57,199 nucleotides of DNA from Verrucomicrobiota bacterium (lineage in GTDB: Bacteria; Verrucomicrobiota; Verrucomicrobiia; Opitutales; Opitutaceae): positions 1-57,199 of the forward strand of contig JACRQG010000014.1 of NCBI GenBank assembly GCA_016222805.1, in the 5' to 3' direction. Both the position numbers and the translations under genes were made by a program. Under the pieces are notes generated by a model that had not been told where the DNA came from, searched no databases, and worked only from the letters and a program-made list of their open reading frames with translations. Below, piece after piece: positions 36,251 through 45,404 of the stretch; the stretch's first letter is position 1; every line of letters begins with the position of its first letter.

Positions 36251-36294
36251 ATGAACCGCCCCCTCATGGCGGCATTACAAGTCTGTCATCTCAA
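36251..36294 (-). promoter_or_regulatory. Three-block promoter element, copy 3 (before the SUMF1-fold/ASST 2 operon)
   Basis: On the + strand: ATGAACCGC at 36251, ATTACAA at 36274 and CTGTCATC ending at 36290, the same offsets as the other copies. It lies in the 93-base gap between the sigma-factor stop (36322) and the SUMF1-fold start (36228). Confidence 0.75.
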
Positions 36295-36321
36295 ACCAGC
36301 GCCGCCGCGGAGGGAGGGAGA

Positions 36322-37107
36322 TCAGGAGAAAGAGGAAGGAGAAAGATCGTGGCGGGAACCCCGTTGATCGCAGCCTCGGGTCGCGACCGGAAAGGCCCGG
36401 CCCTTTCGTCCCCCTCGCGGCGGAGTCCCGTCCGCCGGTTTCACCTTCTCCGGCGCGGGGATTTCGCCGGTGGCCTCGCGCACCCGCACCCGGAGAAACA
36501 CCCGCAACCGGTGAATGCGCACCTTCATCGCCGGCAGGCTCACGCCTTCGCGGGTCGCAATCGCCTGGTAGCTGGCGCCCGCGATCAACTCCTGCAGGAC
36601 CCGGCGTTCCCGCACCCCACACTCCTGGATCGCCACCCGCAGGGCCTCCATGATCTCGTCGTAGAGCTCGCGCCGACGCGGATCCGGCAGGGCATGGAGG
36701 AGACGGTCATCCACCAGGGTCTCCGGTCGGCAGCGACTGCGGCGCAGGTGATCGAGCACCGTGTTGCGCGCCAGGGTGAAGAGCCAGGTTTCAAACCGCT
36801 GCGGTTCGCGCAGGCTCCGCAGCCGGCGGATCATCTTGATCCACACCACCTGCACCAGATCCTCCACCTCTCCCGGACGCCTCAGCATCGGACGGACGAA
36901 TCCCGACAGTCGGATCCGGTAACGCCGCACCAACTCCGCCTGCGCCAGCGATTCCCCTTCCCGCGCGCGCACGACCATGGCCGTCAATTCCGGGTCCACC
37001 GCCGGCAGCGGCTGTTCGCTGCGCCGCCGACTGTCGGGCCGGGAAGCCTCCGCGTCCGGCAGGCACTCCTGCCGGCCCGCTCCACTTTCCTTGAGGTCGA
37101 GGATCAT
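36322..37107 (-). CDS. ECF-type RNA polymerase sigma factor
   Basis: A 261-residue sigma-70-family protein. The start ATG 37107 is seven bases after the stop of the YHYH-domain gene, so they share a transcript. Region 2 is clear (LSGFVRPMLRRPGEVEDLVQ; QRFETWLFTLARNTVLDHLR). Region 4 has a helix-turn-helix (RVLQELIAGASYQAIATREG). The ~50-residue C-terminal tail is basic and low-complexity. No anti-sigma factor lies next to it. It sits amid operons carrying one shared promoter element, one of which (copy 4) drives its own transcript, so it is a candidate, though unproven, regulator of that set. Confidence 0.88.
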   Translation of the reverse strand: MILDLKESGAGRQECLPDAEASRPDSRRRSEQPLPAVDPELTAMVVRAREGESLAQAELVRRYRIRLSGFVRPMLRRPGEVEDLVQVVWIKMIRRLRSLREPQRFETWLFTLARNTVLDHLRRSRCRPETLVDDRLLHALPDPRRRELYDEIMEALRVAIQECGVRERRVLQELIAGASYQAIATREGVSLPAMKVRIHRLRVFLRVRVREATGEIPAPEKVKPADGTPPRGGRKGRAFPVATRGCDQRGSRHDLSPSSFS

Positions 37108-37114
37108 GGCGAAT

Positions 37115-40100
37115 TCAGGGAACGTCGTAGATTTCCAACAGAGCGACCCCGGCCGTACCGCCCACGCCGCTGACCTGCGCGGAATACGCCCCCGGGTCCA
37201 GGACCACGAGCAGCGCGGAATCCCGTGAGCCGGCCGCCAACGGGAACGAACCCGCCTGGGCCGCCGCCGCCGCGACCGCCGCGCCGCCTCCGCCGCTGCC
37301 CCAATCGTCGTTCTGCTGCACCGGCGCCGCCGCCCCCTGCCGGTACAGCACCAGCTGCGGATCGGCCAAAATTCCACCCACGCCAAATCCGGCTAAACCC
37401 GGGCCCACCGCCCGGATCAGCAGCCGTTTCGGCTCGGTTCCCGCCACCACAAATCCTGCGATCAAGACTTCGGCTCCGGTGCCGACCCGCGTCCGGGCGG
37501 AGAGGTTGACCAGGGGGGCCGCCCCGGGACCCGGAGCCACGTCGTACGCCTCCACGAGGGCGACCGCCGCGGTCGCCGCCTTGCCGGCCAGCTGCACCGT
37601 GTACGCGCCGGATCGCGGATTCGAAAGCAGCGCGGAATCCCGGCTTCCGGTCGGCAGCGCAAACGCCCCCGCCTGGACCGCCGCGCTCACGCGGGCGTCC
37701 GCACTCGGCGCCGACCCCCAGTCGTCATTCACGGCGACCACCGCGCCACCCTGCGTGTGGACGGTCAGTACCGGATCGGCCACCGCCCCGGGGACACCAA
37801 AAGCCGCCAGGGTCGGCCCGATGCCGCGCACCAGCAGCGACGGAGCCGTGCCGTTCCCCACAACGAATCCGACGATCAGCGTGTCGTTGCCCGCCCCTGC
37901 CGTCGAACGGATGGAAAGATTGGCCAGCCGGGCCGTGCCCAGCGCCACCACGGCCGGGGTCGACGCCACCGTACCCGCGTCATTGCTGACCGAGACCGTG
38001 TACGTGCCGACGTCCGTTCCCCGCACGCTCGGAAATGCCAGGCTGGCACCAGTACCCCCAGCGACGAGCACGCCGTCCTTCCGCCACTGGTAGCGCAGGG
38101 GCGAATCGCTGTTGGCGGTGACGGTCAGCGTCACGCTGCTTCCGACGGTCGCCGTCTGGTACGCCCGGGGCTGGCTCGTGATCACGGGGACGCGGGAGGC
38201 GGCGACGTTTCGGACGGCCCACACGGGGTAGCTCGCCCCCATGGTCTCATAGCTGATGATGCCCTGCGCCCCGCGAGGCGGCCCGTTGGCAGCAGGCACG
38301 GTCGTGTTGACCCCGAGTTCCAGCAACCAGGCACTGGTCGGCGCCCCATTCCCGGCGCGCAGGACCGTGGAAGACCAGTACGCCGTCGCGGGAGTGGTGG
38401 CCGAGGGGAACATCACCCGATTGACGCAGGCGAGCGCGCTCGCCGCGGTCGTGGCCGTGGCGAGCGAATAGTCGGTCAGCGTCTGGAGTTCCTTGATGTT
38501 CGGCAGCCGCCAGTCGGTGTAGCCGCCGAGCGTGAGACTTTCGGCGTAAACGATCGCCGCGTTCCAATCCCGAGCCGCCGCGGGCACCTGGGTCCACATC
38601 AGGCCGAGGTCTGCATCCGTGATGGTGCCATCGAGGTTGTTGATGAAGTTCTGGGCGCTGGTTGGCGCCGCCCCGCGCACGTATCGCGTGTGGTAGCGCA
38701 GCCGGCCCCCGGCGCCCAGCGTCTCCGTCTTCGGTTTCGGTCCCATTCCTCCCCCGGAGTTCACGCACCAGACGCGCGACGCATCGCTGCCGTAGATCTC
38801 GCTCGTCCACCAGTATTCGGCGGCCCCGGCCGGGTGCACCGGAAAATAGGCCAGGTTCATCGCCGCCGGATTCCCGTTGTTGTAGTTCATCAGGCTGAAC
38901 AGCTCCCCCGGTGTGGGCAGCCGCCAATCGGTGTAGCCGCCGGTCGTAACCGAAGCAGCCTGCGCGATCGCCGCCTCCCAGGTGCTCTCGCCGGCATCGA
39001 CCTTCTGCCACATCAACCCCGTGACGAGGTCGGTGATCGTGCCGTCACCATTATCCCGGTACGCTGGCGGATTAATCGTATAGTCCGAGTCCTCGCCGAA
39101 GGTCGCCGTTCCGTCGATCGTCTGCCCCGTGTCGGGCAGGCGCAGGAGGGTCGAGCCCGCGAGACGCGGATAAGCGGTCAGGCGGTTGTTGGTGTTATTG
39201 TAGGTGGTCGTGGTCGGGGTGATGCCCGGGCGCCGCCAGGTGATGGTCAGGGTCTTTGGATTCGGCTGCCGGTTGATCCGCCAGCAGAGATCGTAGTTCG
39301 TGGTGCCGACCGCGAAACGCATGAGGTACTGGTCGGTCGACGGTGTGCCCGTCGGCGACTCCACGAGGTCGCCCGCGGCGTCGCGGTCCAGCGCCACCGG
39401 ATTCTTGTAGGCGACGATCCGGGCGCCCGGGATCGCCTGGGCGACATATCCGCCGGTGTTGTTGGCCCGCAGCGCCTGCACCTCGGGCTGCCCGTCGACC
39501 TGGCCGCCGTAGTTGATCACCGTGCCGTGAAACGCCGCCGGCAGATACGGACTCTGCGGCCCGGCGGCCGCGCTGCCGATCGCGTGGTAATGGTAGGCCC
39601 ACGCTCCATGGGTGTGCCCCCCTTCGGCATCCAGCGGCTGGCGGGCGCTGCTGTCCGGCTCGGTGTAGCCGTAGATGGGATACCCATCGAGCGCCCAGGC
39701 CACCGGCTGGTCGGTCCCCAGCACCGCCTGGAGGTGCACGGGCGCGAGATGGTAGTGGTAGTCGTCGGCCATGCCGCAGTGGCCGCCGTAGCGATCGAGC
39801 TCGCCGATCTCGTAGGAGACGCGGCCGGTGTTGTTGCGCGGGTTGAAGATGGCGATGCCGTCGGCCCCCACGGCGATGGCGCCGCGCTGGAAGTTGCCGG
39901 CCGAGATTGGAATCGGTGCCGCCGCCGGCGTCGGCACCAGCGGGAGGCGCCAGACATTGGGCCGGCCGAAACCGATCGAGTTCACGTCCCGTTCCGGGTT
40001 GGTCGTCCCGGCGAAGTAGGACACCGGCAACGGGATCTGCTGCTGCCACGACGTGATCCCGACCATGATCTCCGGCATGCGAACCGGATCCGGCAGGCTG

Positions 40101-40474
40101 TCGCCCTCGACATAAAACGTCGTGGCGTCCCAGGAGGAACGCACCCGGGGGCGGAAGGCCCCGAACGAGGCGGCCATGGCGGAGCCGTAGCCGGCCGGAG
40201 CCGCCGCGGCGGTGCCGGGCACCACGGGCGCCGGCTTCGCGCCGTGGAGCGGCGCGGCCGCCTTGCCCGCGGTGGATTGCTCGGCGATCCACTGCGCCAG
40301 CAACTCCGCCCGGGCGGCGGCAATCGCCGCACTCACCGGGGTGTCGTCATGCCAGGAATGCGCCGCCACCGGAGTCAGGCTGCCGCTGAGGAGGGACCCC
40401 AGGACCAACCGCACCGCGCCCGGCAAGGTCGCGGACATGGGAAAGCCGGCTTGGCGGGCGGGTGGGGGTGCCAT
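37115..40474 (-). CDS. Large exported multi-domain protein: YHYH, two Lcl/DUF1566, Ig-like, two C-terminal modules
   Basis: A 1119-residue exported protein. ATG 40474 sits 23 bases after promoter element copy 4. A signal segment (VRLVLGSLLSGSLTPVAA) is followed by a YHYH domain at residues ~110-400, with the name-giving motif twice (DDYHYHLAP ~239; WAYHYHAIG ~294). Then come two DUF1566/Lcl_C domains at ~470-760 (GDGTITDLVTGLMWQKVDAG and DGTITDADLGLMWTQVP, each ending GGYTDWRLP), an Ig-like domain near 775-855, and two ~115-residue modules (NLSIRSTAGAGNDTLIVGFV; NLSARTRVGTGAEVLIAGFV). No enzymatic function is known for YHYH proteins. A surface or secreted binding role is inferred. It is followed directly by the sigma gene. 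Confidence 0.85.
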   Translation of the reverse strand: MAPPPARQAGFPMSATLPGAVRLVLGSLLSGSLTPVAAHSWHDDTPVSAAIAAARAELLAQWIAEQSTAGKAAAPLHGAKPAPVVPGTAAAAPAGYGSAMAASFGAFRPRVRSSWDATTFYVEGDSLPDPVRMPEIMVGITSWQQQIPLPVSYFAGTTNPERDVNSIGFGRPNVWRLPLVPTPAAAPIPISAGNFQRGAIAVGADGIAIFNPRNNTGRVSYEIGELDRYGGHCGMADDYHYHLAPVHLQAVLGTDQPVAWALDGYPIYGYTEPDSSARQPLDAEGGHTHGAWAYHYHAIGSAAAGPQSPYLPAAFHGTVINYGGQVDGQPEVQALRANNTGGYVAQAIPGARIVAYKNPVALDRDAAGDLVESPTGTPSTDQYLMRFAVGTTNYDLCWRINRQPNPKTLTITWRRPGITPTTTTYNNTNNRLTAYPRLAGSTLLRLPDTGQTIDGTATFGEDSDYTINPPAYRDNGDGTITDLVTGLMWQKVDAGESTWEAAIAQAASVTTGGYTDWRLPTPGELFSLMNYNNGNPAAMNLAYFPVHPAGAAEYWWTSEIYGSDASRVWCVNSGGGMGPKPKTETLGAGGRLRYHTRYVRGAAPTSAQNFINNLDGTITDADLGLMWTQVPAAARDWNAAIVYAESLTLGGYTDWRLPNIKELQTLTDYSLATATTAASALACVNRVMFPSATTPATAYWSSTVLRAGNGAPTSAWLLELGVNTTVPAANGPPRGAQGIISYETMGASYPVWAVRNVAASRVPVITSQPRAYQTATVGSSVTLTVTANSDSPLRYQWRKDGVLVAGGTGASLAFPSVRGTDVGTYTVSVSNDAGTVASTPAVVALGTARLANLSIRSTAGAGNDTLIVGFVVGNGTAPSLLVRGIGPTLAAFGVPGAVADPVLTVHTQGGAVVAVNDDWGSAPSADARVSAAVQAGAFALPTGSRDSALLSNPRSGAYTVQLAGKAATAAVALVEAYDVAPGPGAAPLVNLSARTRVGTGAEVLIAGFVVAGTEPKRLLIRAVGPGLAGFGVGGILADPQLVLYRQGAAAPVQQNDDWGSGGGGAAVAAAAAQAGSFPLAAGSRDSALLVVLDPGAYSAQVSGVGGTAGVALLEIYDVP

Positions 40475-40497
40475 GCGCCTAACCGTAGCAGCGGGAG

Positions 40498-40541
40498 ATG
40501 AACCGAATCCCCAACGGCAGATTAAAGCTTTGTCATCCCGG
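40498..40541 (-). promoter_or_regulatory. Three-block promoter element, copy 4 (before the YHYH/sigma operon)
   Basis: On the + strand: ATGAACCGA at 40498, ATTAAAG at 40521 and TTGTCATC ending at 40537, with the same +23 and +33 offsets. It lies 23 bases before the YHYH start codon. The downstream operon ends with the ECF sigma gene. Confidence 0.75.
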
Positions 40542-40623
40542 TCGCCGGGGCCGGTGTCCCGCGCCGGCCTTCCGGGGAAACAATGCCCGGACGTTCGCGT
40601 CTGACCGATTGGACCTCCCTCCC

Positions 40624-41124
40624 ATGAACCCAGCCCGCGCCTTCCTCCTGGTCGGCACCCTCTCCGCCTTCCTGCTTTCCGCCGGATGCTCCTCCTCCCC
40701 CCTCTCCCGCATCGATCAAAACCGCGGTCGTTACGAGTCCTGGCCCCTGGAAGTGCAGGAGGCGATTCTCGCCGGCGAGGCCCGCGCCGGCATGACACCC
40801 GAGCAAGTCGAGATGGCACTCGGCAAGCCGACGGAAATCGTCTCCCGCGGCACCAAACCCGGCGAGGATGAGGTCTGGGTATACCGGAAAGGCGGGCTGG
40901 GCTCAGCGCTGGGCAGCGCCGTTTCCGGGGTGTCGGTGGGAACCGGGATCGGCGGAGTAAACGTCGGCGCCAGCGGCGGCGGCGTCTCAGTCGGAACCGG
41001 CGTGGGCGGAGTCAACGTCGGAACGAGTGTCGGCGGCGGCCGCAGTTCCCGGCGCCAGGCCCCCGACGAGCGTGAGGTGGTCTTCCGCCAGGGTGTGGTC
41101 GTGCGCGCCGATCCGGGACGGTAG
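40624..41124 (+). CDS. Small lipoprotein with BamE/SmpA-like domain and Gly/Val repeat
   Basis: A 166-residue lipoprotein: FLLVGTLSAFLLSAGC gives a signal peptidase II site at the Cys near residue 21. Residues ~40-90 resemble the BamE/OmlA fold (LAGEARAGMTPEQVEMALGK, then EVWVYRKG), which is used in envelope-assembly factors and other small lipoproteins. Residues ~103-139 are an imperfect tandem repeat with core SVGTGxGGVNVGxS. The C-terminus is basic and charged. The start ATG 40624 is chosen because it directly precedes the lipoprotein signal. The function is unknown. Confidence 0.82.
   Translation: MNPARAFLLVGTLSAFLLSAGCSSSPLSRIDQNRGRYESWPLEVQEAILAGEARAGMTPEQVEMALGKPTEIVSRGTKPGEDEVWVYRKGGLGSALGSAVSGVSVGTGIGGVNVGASGGGVSVGTGVGGVNVGTSVGGGRSSRRQAPDEREVVFRQGVVVRADPGR
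40930..41040 (+). repeat. Tandem 54/57-base coding repeat in the lipoprotein
   Basis: Two in-frame units (40930-40983 and 40984-41040) encode VSVGTGIGGVNVGASGGG and VSVGTGVGGVNVGTSVGGG. The units differ at several bases, so the duplication is not very recent, and the product is a Gly/Val-rich, possibly beta-helical stretch. Confidence 0.8.
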
Positions 41125-41417
41125 CCGGCCACCCATGGAGCTGCGGCGACGGGGCGTCGATACTCCGCGAAGCTCGGAGGTGGCCGCCCAGCTTCGGGAA
41201 CTGCCCCAGGCGTCCGACACCCGAGTTCCTCCTCTGGTCCGCACCGCCGCATCCTCCCTGAGGCAATCCACCACGCCTTCACTCCCGCGTTTTCGCCGCG
41301 AGCGAGGGAGTCGCCGGTGGGTTTCGGATTGTGCGCGGCCAGCAGACCTGGCTTGGCTTCTGGCCGGTGGTTGACCCCGCACCACCCTGACTCCGCCTTT
41401 CCAAGGTTCCCGTACCC

Positions 41418-42206
41418 ATGCTGAAACTCGCGCCGGTTCTGTCGTGTCTCCTCCTGATCGGTTGCCACACCATTTCAGATTCCGATGACCGCCACCGACC
41501 GGTCGAGGTAACGGCGCAGGTGGCCAGTGACTATGCGGCCTATGCGATGCTGGCCTCGAACTGCTACCACAAGGCGAACCGCATCAAGTTCCCAGTCGAA
41601 CTGCTCGACTGGGTACGGGTAGACCTCGCCGGTAACCCCACGGACTCCCCCACCGCCACCCGGACTTCCGGGCTGGCCTACGATATCTTCGAGAAGAGGA
41701 ACTCGGAGGAGGTTGCCTTCGCCTTCCGTGGCACCGACTCGAAACGCGACTTCCTGACCGGGAACTTCGCCATCGGCCCAACCCGGAAACAGTACACCGA
41801 GGCGCTGGAAGCCTTTCGCCAGTACCGGCAAAAGCACCCGCAAAAGAAGATCACGCTGACGGGCCATTCCCTCGGCGGAGCCCTCGCTCTCACGATCTCA
41901 GTCCGGGAAGGAATCGACGCCGTCGCCTTTGATGCTTCGCCCCGGATTTCCGACGGCCTGGAAAACCGACAGGAACCGGCCAAGCGCGTGATGATCTACC
42001 AGGCCGGCGAAATCCTCGTGCTCGTGAGGATGATCTGGCAGGCCAAATTCACCCGAATCGTGCCCCCGGAAAACACCTTCCGGGCCAACTTCAACTTCCC
42101 CACCGCCAACAAGCATCGGGCCGATTTGCTGGCGGACGGGCTGCTGCGGCTCGGCGCGACGATCAATCCGGACCTCGCTCGCGTCCGCGCAGCGCCACCT
42201 TTGTAG
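41418..42206 (+). CDS. Class-3 lipase-like lipoprotein
   Basis: A 262-residue alpha/beta hydrolase. LAPVLSCLLLIGC is a lipoprotein signal with Cys near residue 16. The Lipase_3 pattern is present: EEVAFAFRGTDSKRDFL (oxyanion region) and the nucleophile elbow ITLTGHSLGGALALTISV. An Asp in AVAFDASPRI may be the acid; the catalytic His is not certain. The substrate is unknown; acylglycerols are the family norm. It is preceded by 293 bases without a recognisable gene and followed by a palindrome that covers its stop codon. Confidence 0.84.
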   Translation: MLKLAPVLSCLLLIGCHTISDSDDRHRPVEVTAQVASDYAAYAMLASNCYHKANRIKFPVELLDWVRVDLAGNPTDSPTATRTSGLAYDIFEKRNSEEVAFAFRGTDSKRDFLTGNFAIGPTRKQYTEALEAFRQYRQKHPQKKITLTGHSLGGALALTISVREGIDAVAFDASPRISDGLENRQEPAKRVMIYQAGEILVLVRMIWQAKFTRIVPPENTFRANFNFPTANKHRADLLADGLLRLGATINPDLARVRAAPPL

Positions 42207-42213
42207 GTGGCGC
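42192..42213. terminator. Hairpin overlapping the lipase stop codon
   Basis: GCGCCACC (42192-42199) pairs with GGTGGCGC (42206-42213) around a six-base loop that contains most of the stop codon. There is no T-run directly after it. It could be a terminator or an interspersed palindrome like those at 46798 and 46846. Confidence 0.45.
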
Positions 42214-42295
42214 GTCCGTCGCATTCTTTGGAGCACAACAAACCCGGGGCAGCGCGAGCGGACCGCGCGTGATTGTCGCCGGGCATGCACCCCGG

Positions 42296-43381
42296 CTACG
42301 CCTTCAGCAGCTGTTCCGCCTGGCCGAGGGCCCCGAGTCGCGTCCGGAAATACCCGAGCCGGGTCACGCTGGCGTCCTGCGCCACGCCCGTCTGAATGAG
42401 ACCCAGGGCAAGTTCCGAAACCTGGGCCTCCTGGGCGATGGCCCGGAGCCGCTCCGGATCCTTGGCCACACTCATGAAGTCCAGGATCGTCCGGATCCCG
42501 ATGCCACGCAGCTTGCCGATATCGTCCTTCACCAGCAGGTAGAGTTTGGCCTGGGCAATCCAGTCAATCAGCTGGGTCGCCGTGAACGGGGTCTTGAGGA
42601 GGAGCTCCACCAGGTTGGCCTCCGCCAGGTTCTGCGCGTTGTCGATCCCCACCTCCCCGAGGCGGACCTTGTGGAAGGCATTCACCCCTTCGATCATCTC
42701 CAGCGGTAGCTCCGCGGCAGATTGCGTCACCGCGGAGAACATCGGGATCCGGCTGCGCAGGTAGATCATCGCCTGGTCCGGAAGCATGCCCGTGAGAAAC
42801 GCCACCACCGGGACCAGCGCCGAGGTGTATTCGGCGAAGGGCATCGCACTATTGAGGAAGAGGATCATCAGCGACAGCAACGACGCGAAGATCACGCGCA
42901 TCCCCGCACTATAGTAGACGCTGGGAGTGAGGTCGCCGCTGACCAGCCGCCGAATGATCTCACGGGCCGACCAGATGAAGGCCCCGACAAACGCCAACGT
43001 CAGCACCAGCATGCTCTGGAATCGCAGGTCGGTGATCTTGCCCGGATCCGAGTTGAAGTAGCCGGCCGTCAGCAGGAGGTTTGGCTTCTGGGCGTTGTAG
43101 GTGACGAGGTCGGCTCCGAAGAAAAGCGCCGTGAACCCGGCCACACTGACGAGGGACGTGAAGAGCACCGGCAGCACGTAGTCCCGCCCGGAATACTCGT
43201 CGCGCACCGTGTGGGAAAAGACCCGCACCTCGTCCTCGCCCAGGCCGAGCACGCTGATGATTCCGGCGAATTGCGCCTCCTTCTTGCGCAGACGCACCAG
43301 GAGAAACGACAAGGCCGTGGCGGCGATGAACGACGACATCACGAAGTCGAGCAGAAGCTTCAACAGGAGGTTGGTGTTCAT
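42296..43381 (-). CDS. Integral membrane protein with helix-hairpin-helix-like C-terminal region
   Basis: A 361-residue protein not recognised as a named family. Four probable transmembrane helices occur: SSFIAATALSFLLV near the start, PVLFTSLVSVAGFTALFFGA, LVLTLAFVGAFIWSA and VIFASLLSLMILFLN, with perhaps a fifth in ALVPVVAFLTG. The C-terminal ~140 residues are soluble and helical, with IGKLRGIGIRTILDFMSV resembling a helix-hairpin-helix fold. Two similar helical units seem present (IEGVNAFHKVRLGEVGIDNA and the one above). Its role is unknown. It stands downstream of the M20 peptidase on the same strand, but 314 bases away. Confidence 0.75.
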   Translation of the reverse strand: MNTNLLLKLLLDFVMSSFIAATALSFLLVRLRKKEAQFAGIISVLGLGEDEVRVFSHTVRDEYSGRDYVLPVLFTSLVSVAGFTALFFGADLVTYNAQKPNLLLTAGYFNSDPGKITDLRFQSMLVLTLAFVGAFIWSAREIIRRLVSGDLTPSVYYSAGMRVIFASLLSLMILFLNSAMPFAEYTSALVPVVAFLTGMLPDQAMIYLRSRIPMFSAVTQSAAELPLEMIEGVNAFHKVRLGEVGIDNAQNLAEANLVELLLKTPFTATQLIDWIAQAKLYLLVKDDIGKLRGIGIRTILDFMSVAKDPERLRAIAQEAQVSELALGLIQTGVAQDASVTRLGYFRTRLGALGQAEQLLKA

Positions 43382-43695
43382 GCGGTGTGCGGTGTAGAGT
43401 TCCTCCGGGTCCCCGCCCGCTCCGTCGAAACCGTGCGGAGTCGGAAGGGAAACCCGACCGACCTCGGGCTCAGTTCAAGGAAGGGTGGAGAAGACGGCCA
43501 GGGCACGGGGTGCCAGCGCCGTGGGGCAAGGCCTGGGGTCTTCATGGGGAAAAGCCGAAGGACAAGGGGAGTGGGGAGAGGACGGCTAGCGGCGTCCCAC
43601 GAACTCGTCAAAGCGGATCCCGCCAGCGCAAACCAAGTCCGGAGTACCTCTCCAACGCCGAGCGCGCACTACCACCAGGAGACTCCGCCCCGGCT
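43382..43695. other. 314-base gap with no recognised gene
   Basis: This lies between the start of the membrane-protein gene and the stop of the M20 peptidase gene. The short open frames here look like GC-driven noise. No hairpin, repeat or promoter element was recognised, though the promoter of the membrane-protein gene should lie near its left end. Confidence 0.5.
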
Positions 43696-45228
43696 TCACC
43701 GCATCGTCAGCAACGCGGCGTAGGTTTCCAGGCCGTCCCAGAGCGCCTGTACCTTCACGTTTTCGTTCTCGGCATGCTGGTTGTTGTCGGCGTTCACGAC
43801 CGGCACCGTAAGGATCTTCACGCCGAGCATCTCTTCGATCGTGCTGGTCGGAAGCGTGCCGCCGAGGGTCGGCAGCAGCACCACCGGATAATCGACCGTC
43901 GATTGCACCGCCGCCACCACCGCGCGCGCCAAGGGCAGATCCAGCGGGGTGCGCTGCGCGTTGGTCCCGCCCGACTTCGCATCGATCCGGATCAGCTTGG
44001 CGTATCGCGCGCGCTCCTCATCCGTCGGGTCGCGCTCCAGCACGTGCCAGCCCTGGGATTTGATGAACGCGACCACCTTCGCCACCTGGCGCTGGGTGTC
44101 GTTGCCCGCGACCAGCCGCAGATCCAGGACGGCTCGGGCCACCGTCGGAATCACATTGGCCGCCTGGGCGCCGACGTTTGCCCCCTGGATGCCGTTGATG
44201 TTGAGCGACGGCAGGGTGAATCCCTCGAAGAGCGTCCGGCCCGGCACCTCCGCCTGCGCCAGCCCGAGGTCTCGCCGCAAGTCGTCCTCCACCGAAGGGA
44301 TCGCCGCCAGTGCGCGTCGCTCTCCTTCGGTGAGCGGCGTCACGTCGTCATAGAAGCCCGGGATCAGCACGCGCCCGGCCTCGTCCTTCATCGACGCCAG
44401 CAGGTGCACGAGCCGCTGCGAGGGGTTCGGCGCCCAGTTGCCGTAATTGCCGCTGTGCAGCGGTCGCTTCGGACCGAACACGGTGAGGTGCAGGTTCACG
44501 TCGCCGCGCGTCCCAAATACCACCACCTTCCGGCCCGACGGGTGGCACGGCCCATCGAGCACGATCCACAGATCCGCGCGCAAGGCCTCGCGATGCGCCG
44601 CGATGATCTCGCGCAGGCTCACCGAGCCGATCTCCTCCTCGCCATCGAAGAAGAACTTGAGGTTGACCGTCGGCGTCACCCCGGCGGCCGCCAGCGCACC
44701 GTACGCATTGAGGAGAGTGAAGACGCCGGCCTTGTCGTCCGCCGATCCGCGTCCGGTCAGTCGCCACTGTGGATCGATCGGCTGGCCGGTCTTCCAGGAT
44801 TCGACGATCTTGCCGCCGCGCTCGGCCGGGCCGGTGACGAATTTCGGGGCAAAGGGCTCCCATCCCGGGGCCCACTGCGACGGATTGACCGGCTGACCGT
44901 CGTAGTGCGCGTAGAACATCACGGTGCGCGTCGCCCCGGGCGCGCGTACCTCGCCGAACACCGCGGGGTTCGCGTTGGGTGAAGGCACCGTGAGCCAGCG
45001 CGCGTCGATCCCGCGGCGCTTCATCATCGCGACGATGAAGTCGGCATTGCGACGGATGTTCGCACGGTCGACCGTGATGTTCGGGATAGCGAGGAATTCC
45101 CGGTATTCGTCGACCAGTTCCCGCTCGTGGGCGACGCGCCAGGCGCGGACTTTTTCCTGCAGCGGTGTTGCGCCAACGAGCGGCAGCGTCGCAAGCAGCC
45201 ACAGGGTGGCCAGGTGGGGTAAACGCAT
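43696..45228 (-). CDS. Exported M20-family metallopeptidase/deacylase
   Basis: A 510-residue protein with signal peptide LATLWLLATLPLVGA; the start is ATG 45228, directly before it. The M20 di-zinc motifs are present: MFYAHYDGQPVNP (first His and Asp), GRGSADDKAG (bridging Asp), FFDGEEEIGS (catalytic and metal Glu), and a late NADNNQHAENENV (last His). The dimerisation domain is inserted in the middle (VVFGTRGDVNLHLTVFGPKR). The family comprises di- and aminopeptidases and N-acyl-amino-acid deacylases; the substrate is not deducible. It is divergent from the alginate-lyase-like gene, with 176 bases between starts. Confidence 0.9.
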   Translation of the reverse strand: MRLPHLATLWLLATLPLVGATPLQEKVRAWRVAHERELVDEYREFLAIPNITVDRANIRRNADFIVAMMKRRGIDARWLTVPSPNANPAVFGEVRAPGATRTVMFYAHYDGQPVNPSQWAPGWEPFAPKFVTGPAERGGKIVESWKTGQPIDPQWRLTGRGSADDKAGVFTLLNAYGALAAAGVTPTVNLKFFFDGEEEIGSVSLREIIAAHREALRADLWIVLDGPCHPSGRKVVVFGTRGDVNLHLTVFGPKRPLHSGNYGNWAPNPSQRLVHLLASMKDEAGRVLIPGFYDDVTPLTEGERRALAAIPSVEDDLRRDLGLAQAEVPGRTLFEGFTLPSLNINGIQGANVGAQAANVIPTVARAVLDLRLVAGNDTQRQVAKVVAFIKSQGWHVLERDPTDEERARYAKLIRIDAKSGGTNAQRTPLDLPLARAVVAAVQSTVDYPVVLLPTLGGTLPTSTIEEMLGVKILTVPVVNADNNQHAENENVKVQALWDGLETYAALLTMR

Positions 45229-45404
45229 GGGAAGCGTCTCCCACCGGTGCACCGGCAAGCCAAGGCGGAAATGACGCGAGGCGCCACCATCGCGGCCCGC
45301 CCGGAGGGACAAGGTCAGGATTGAACCAGCCGGACGCACTGCAATGGTGGCGATCCCTCCCGCCCCACGCGGAACTCCCCTGCTCCACCACCGCCGCTTC
45401 CCCC

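Noticed and set aside
36229-36267. Upstream ATGs for the SUMF1-fold gene (36252, 36267)
   Set aside because: Both fall within the conserved promoter element, whose distance to the start is 21-23 bases in all other operons, pointing to 36228.
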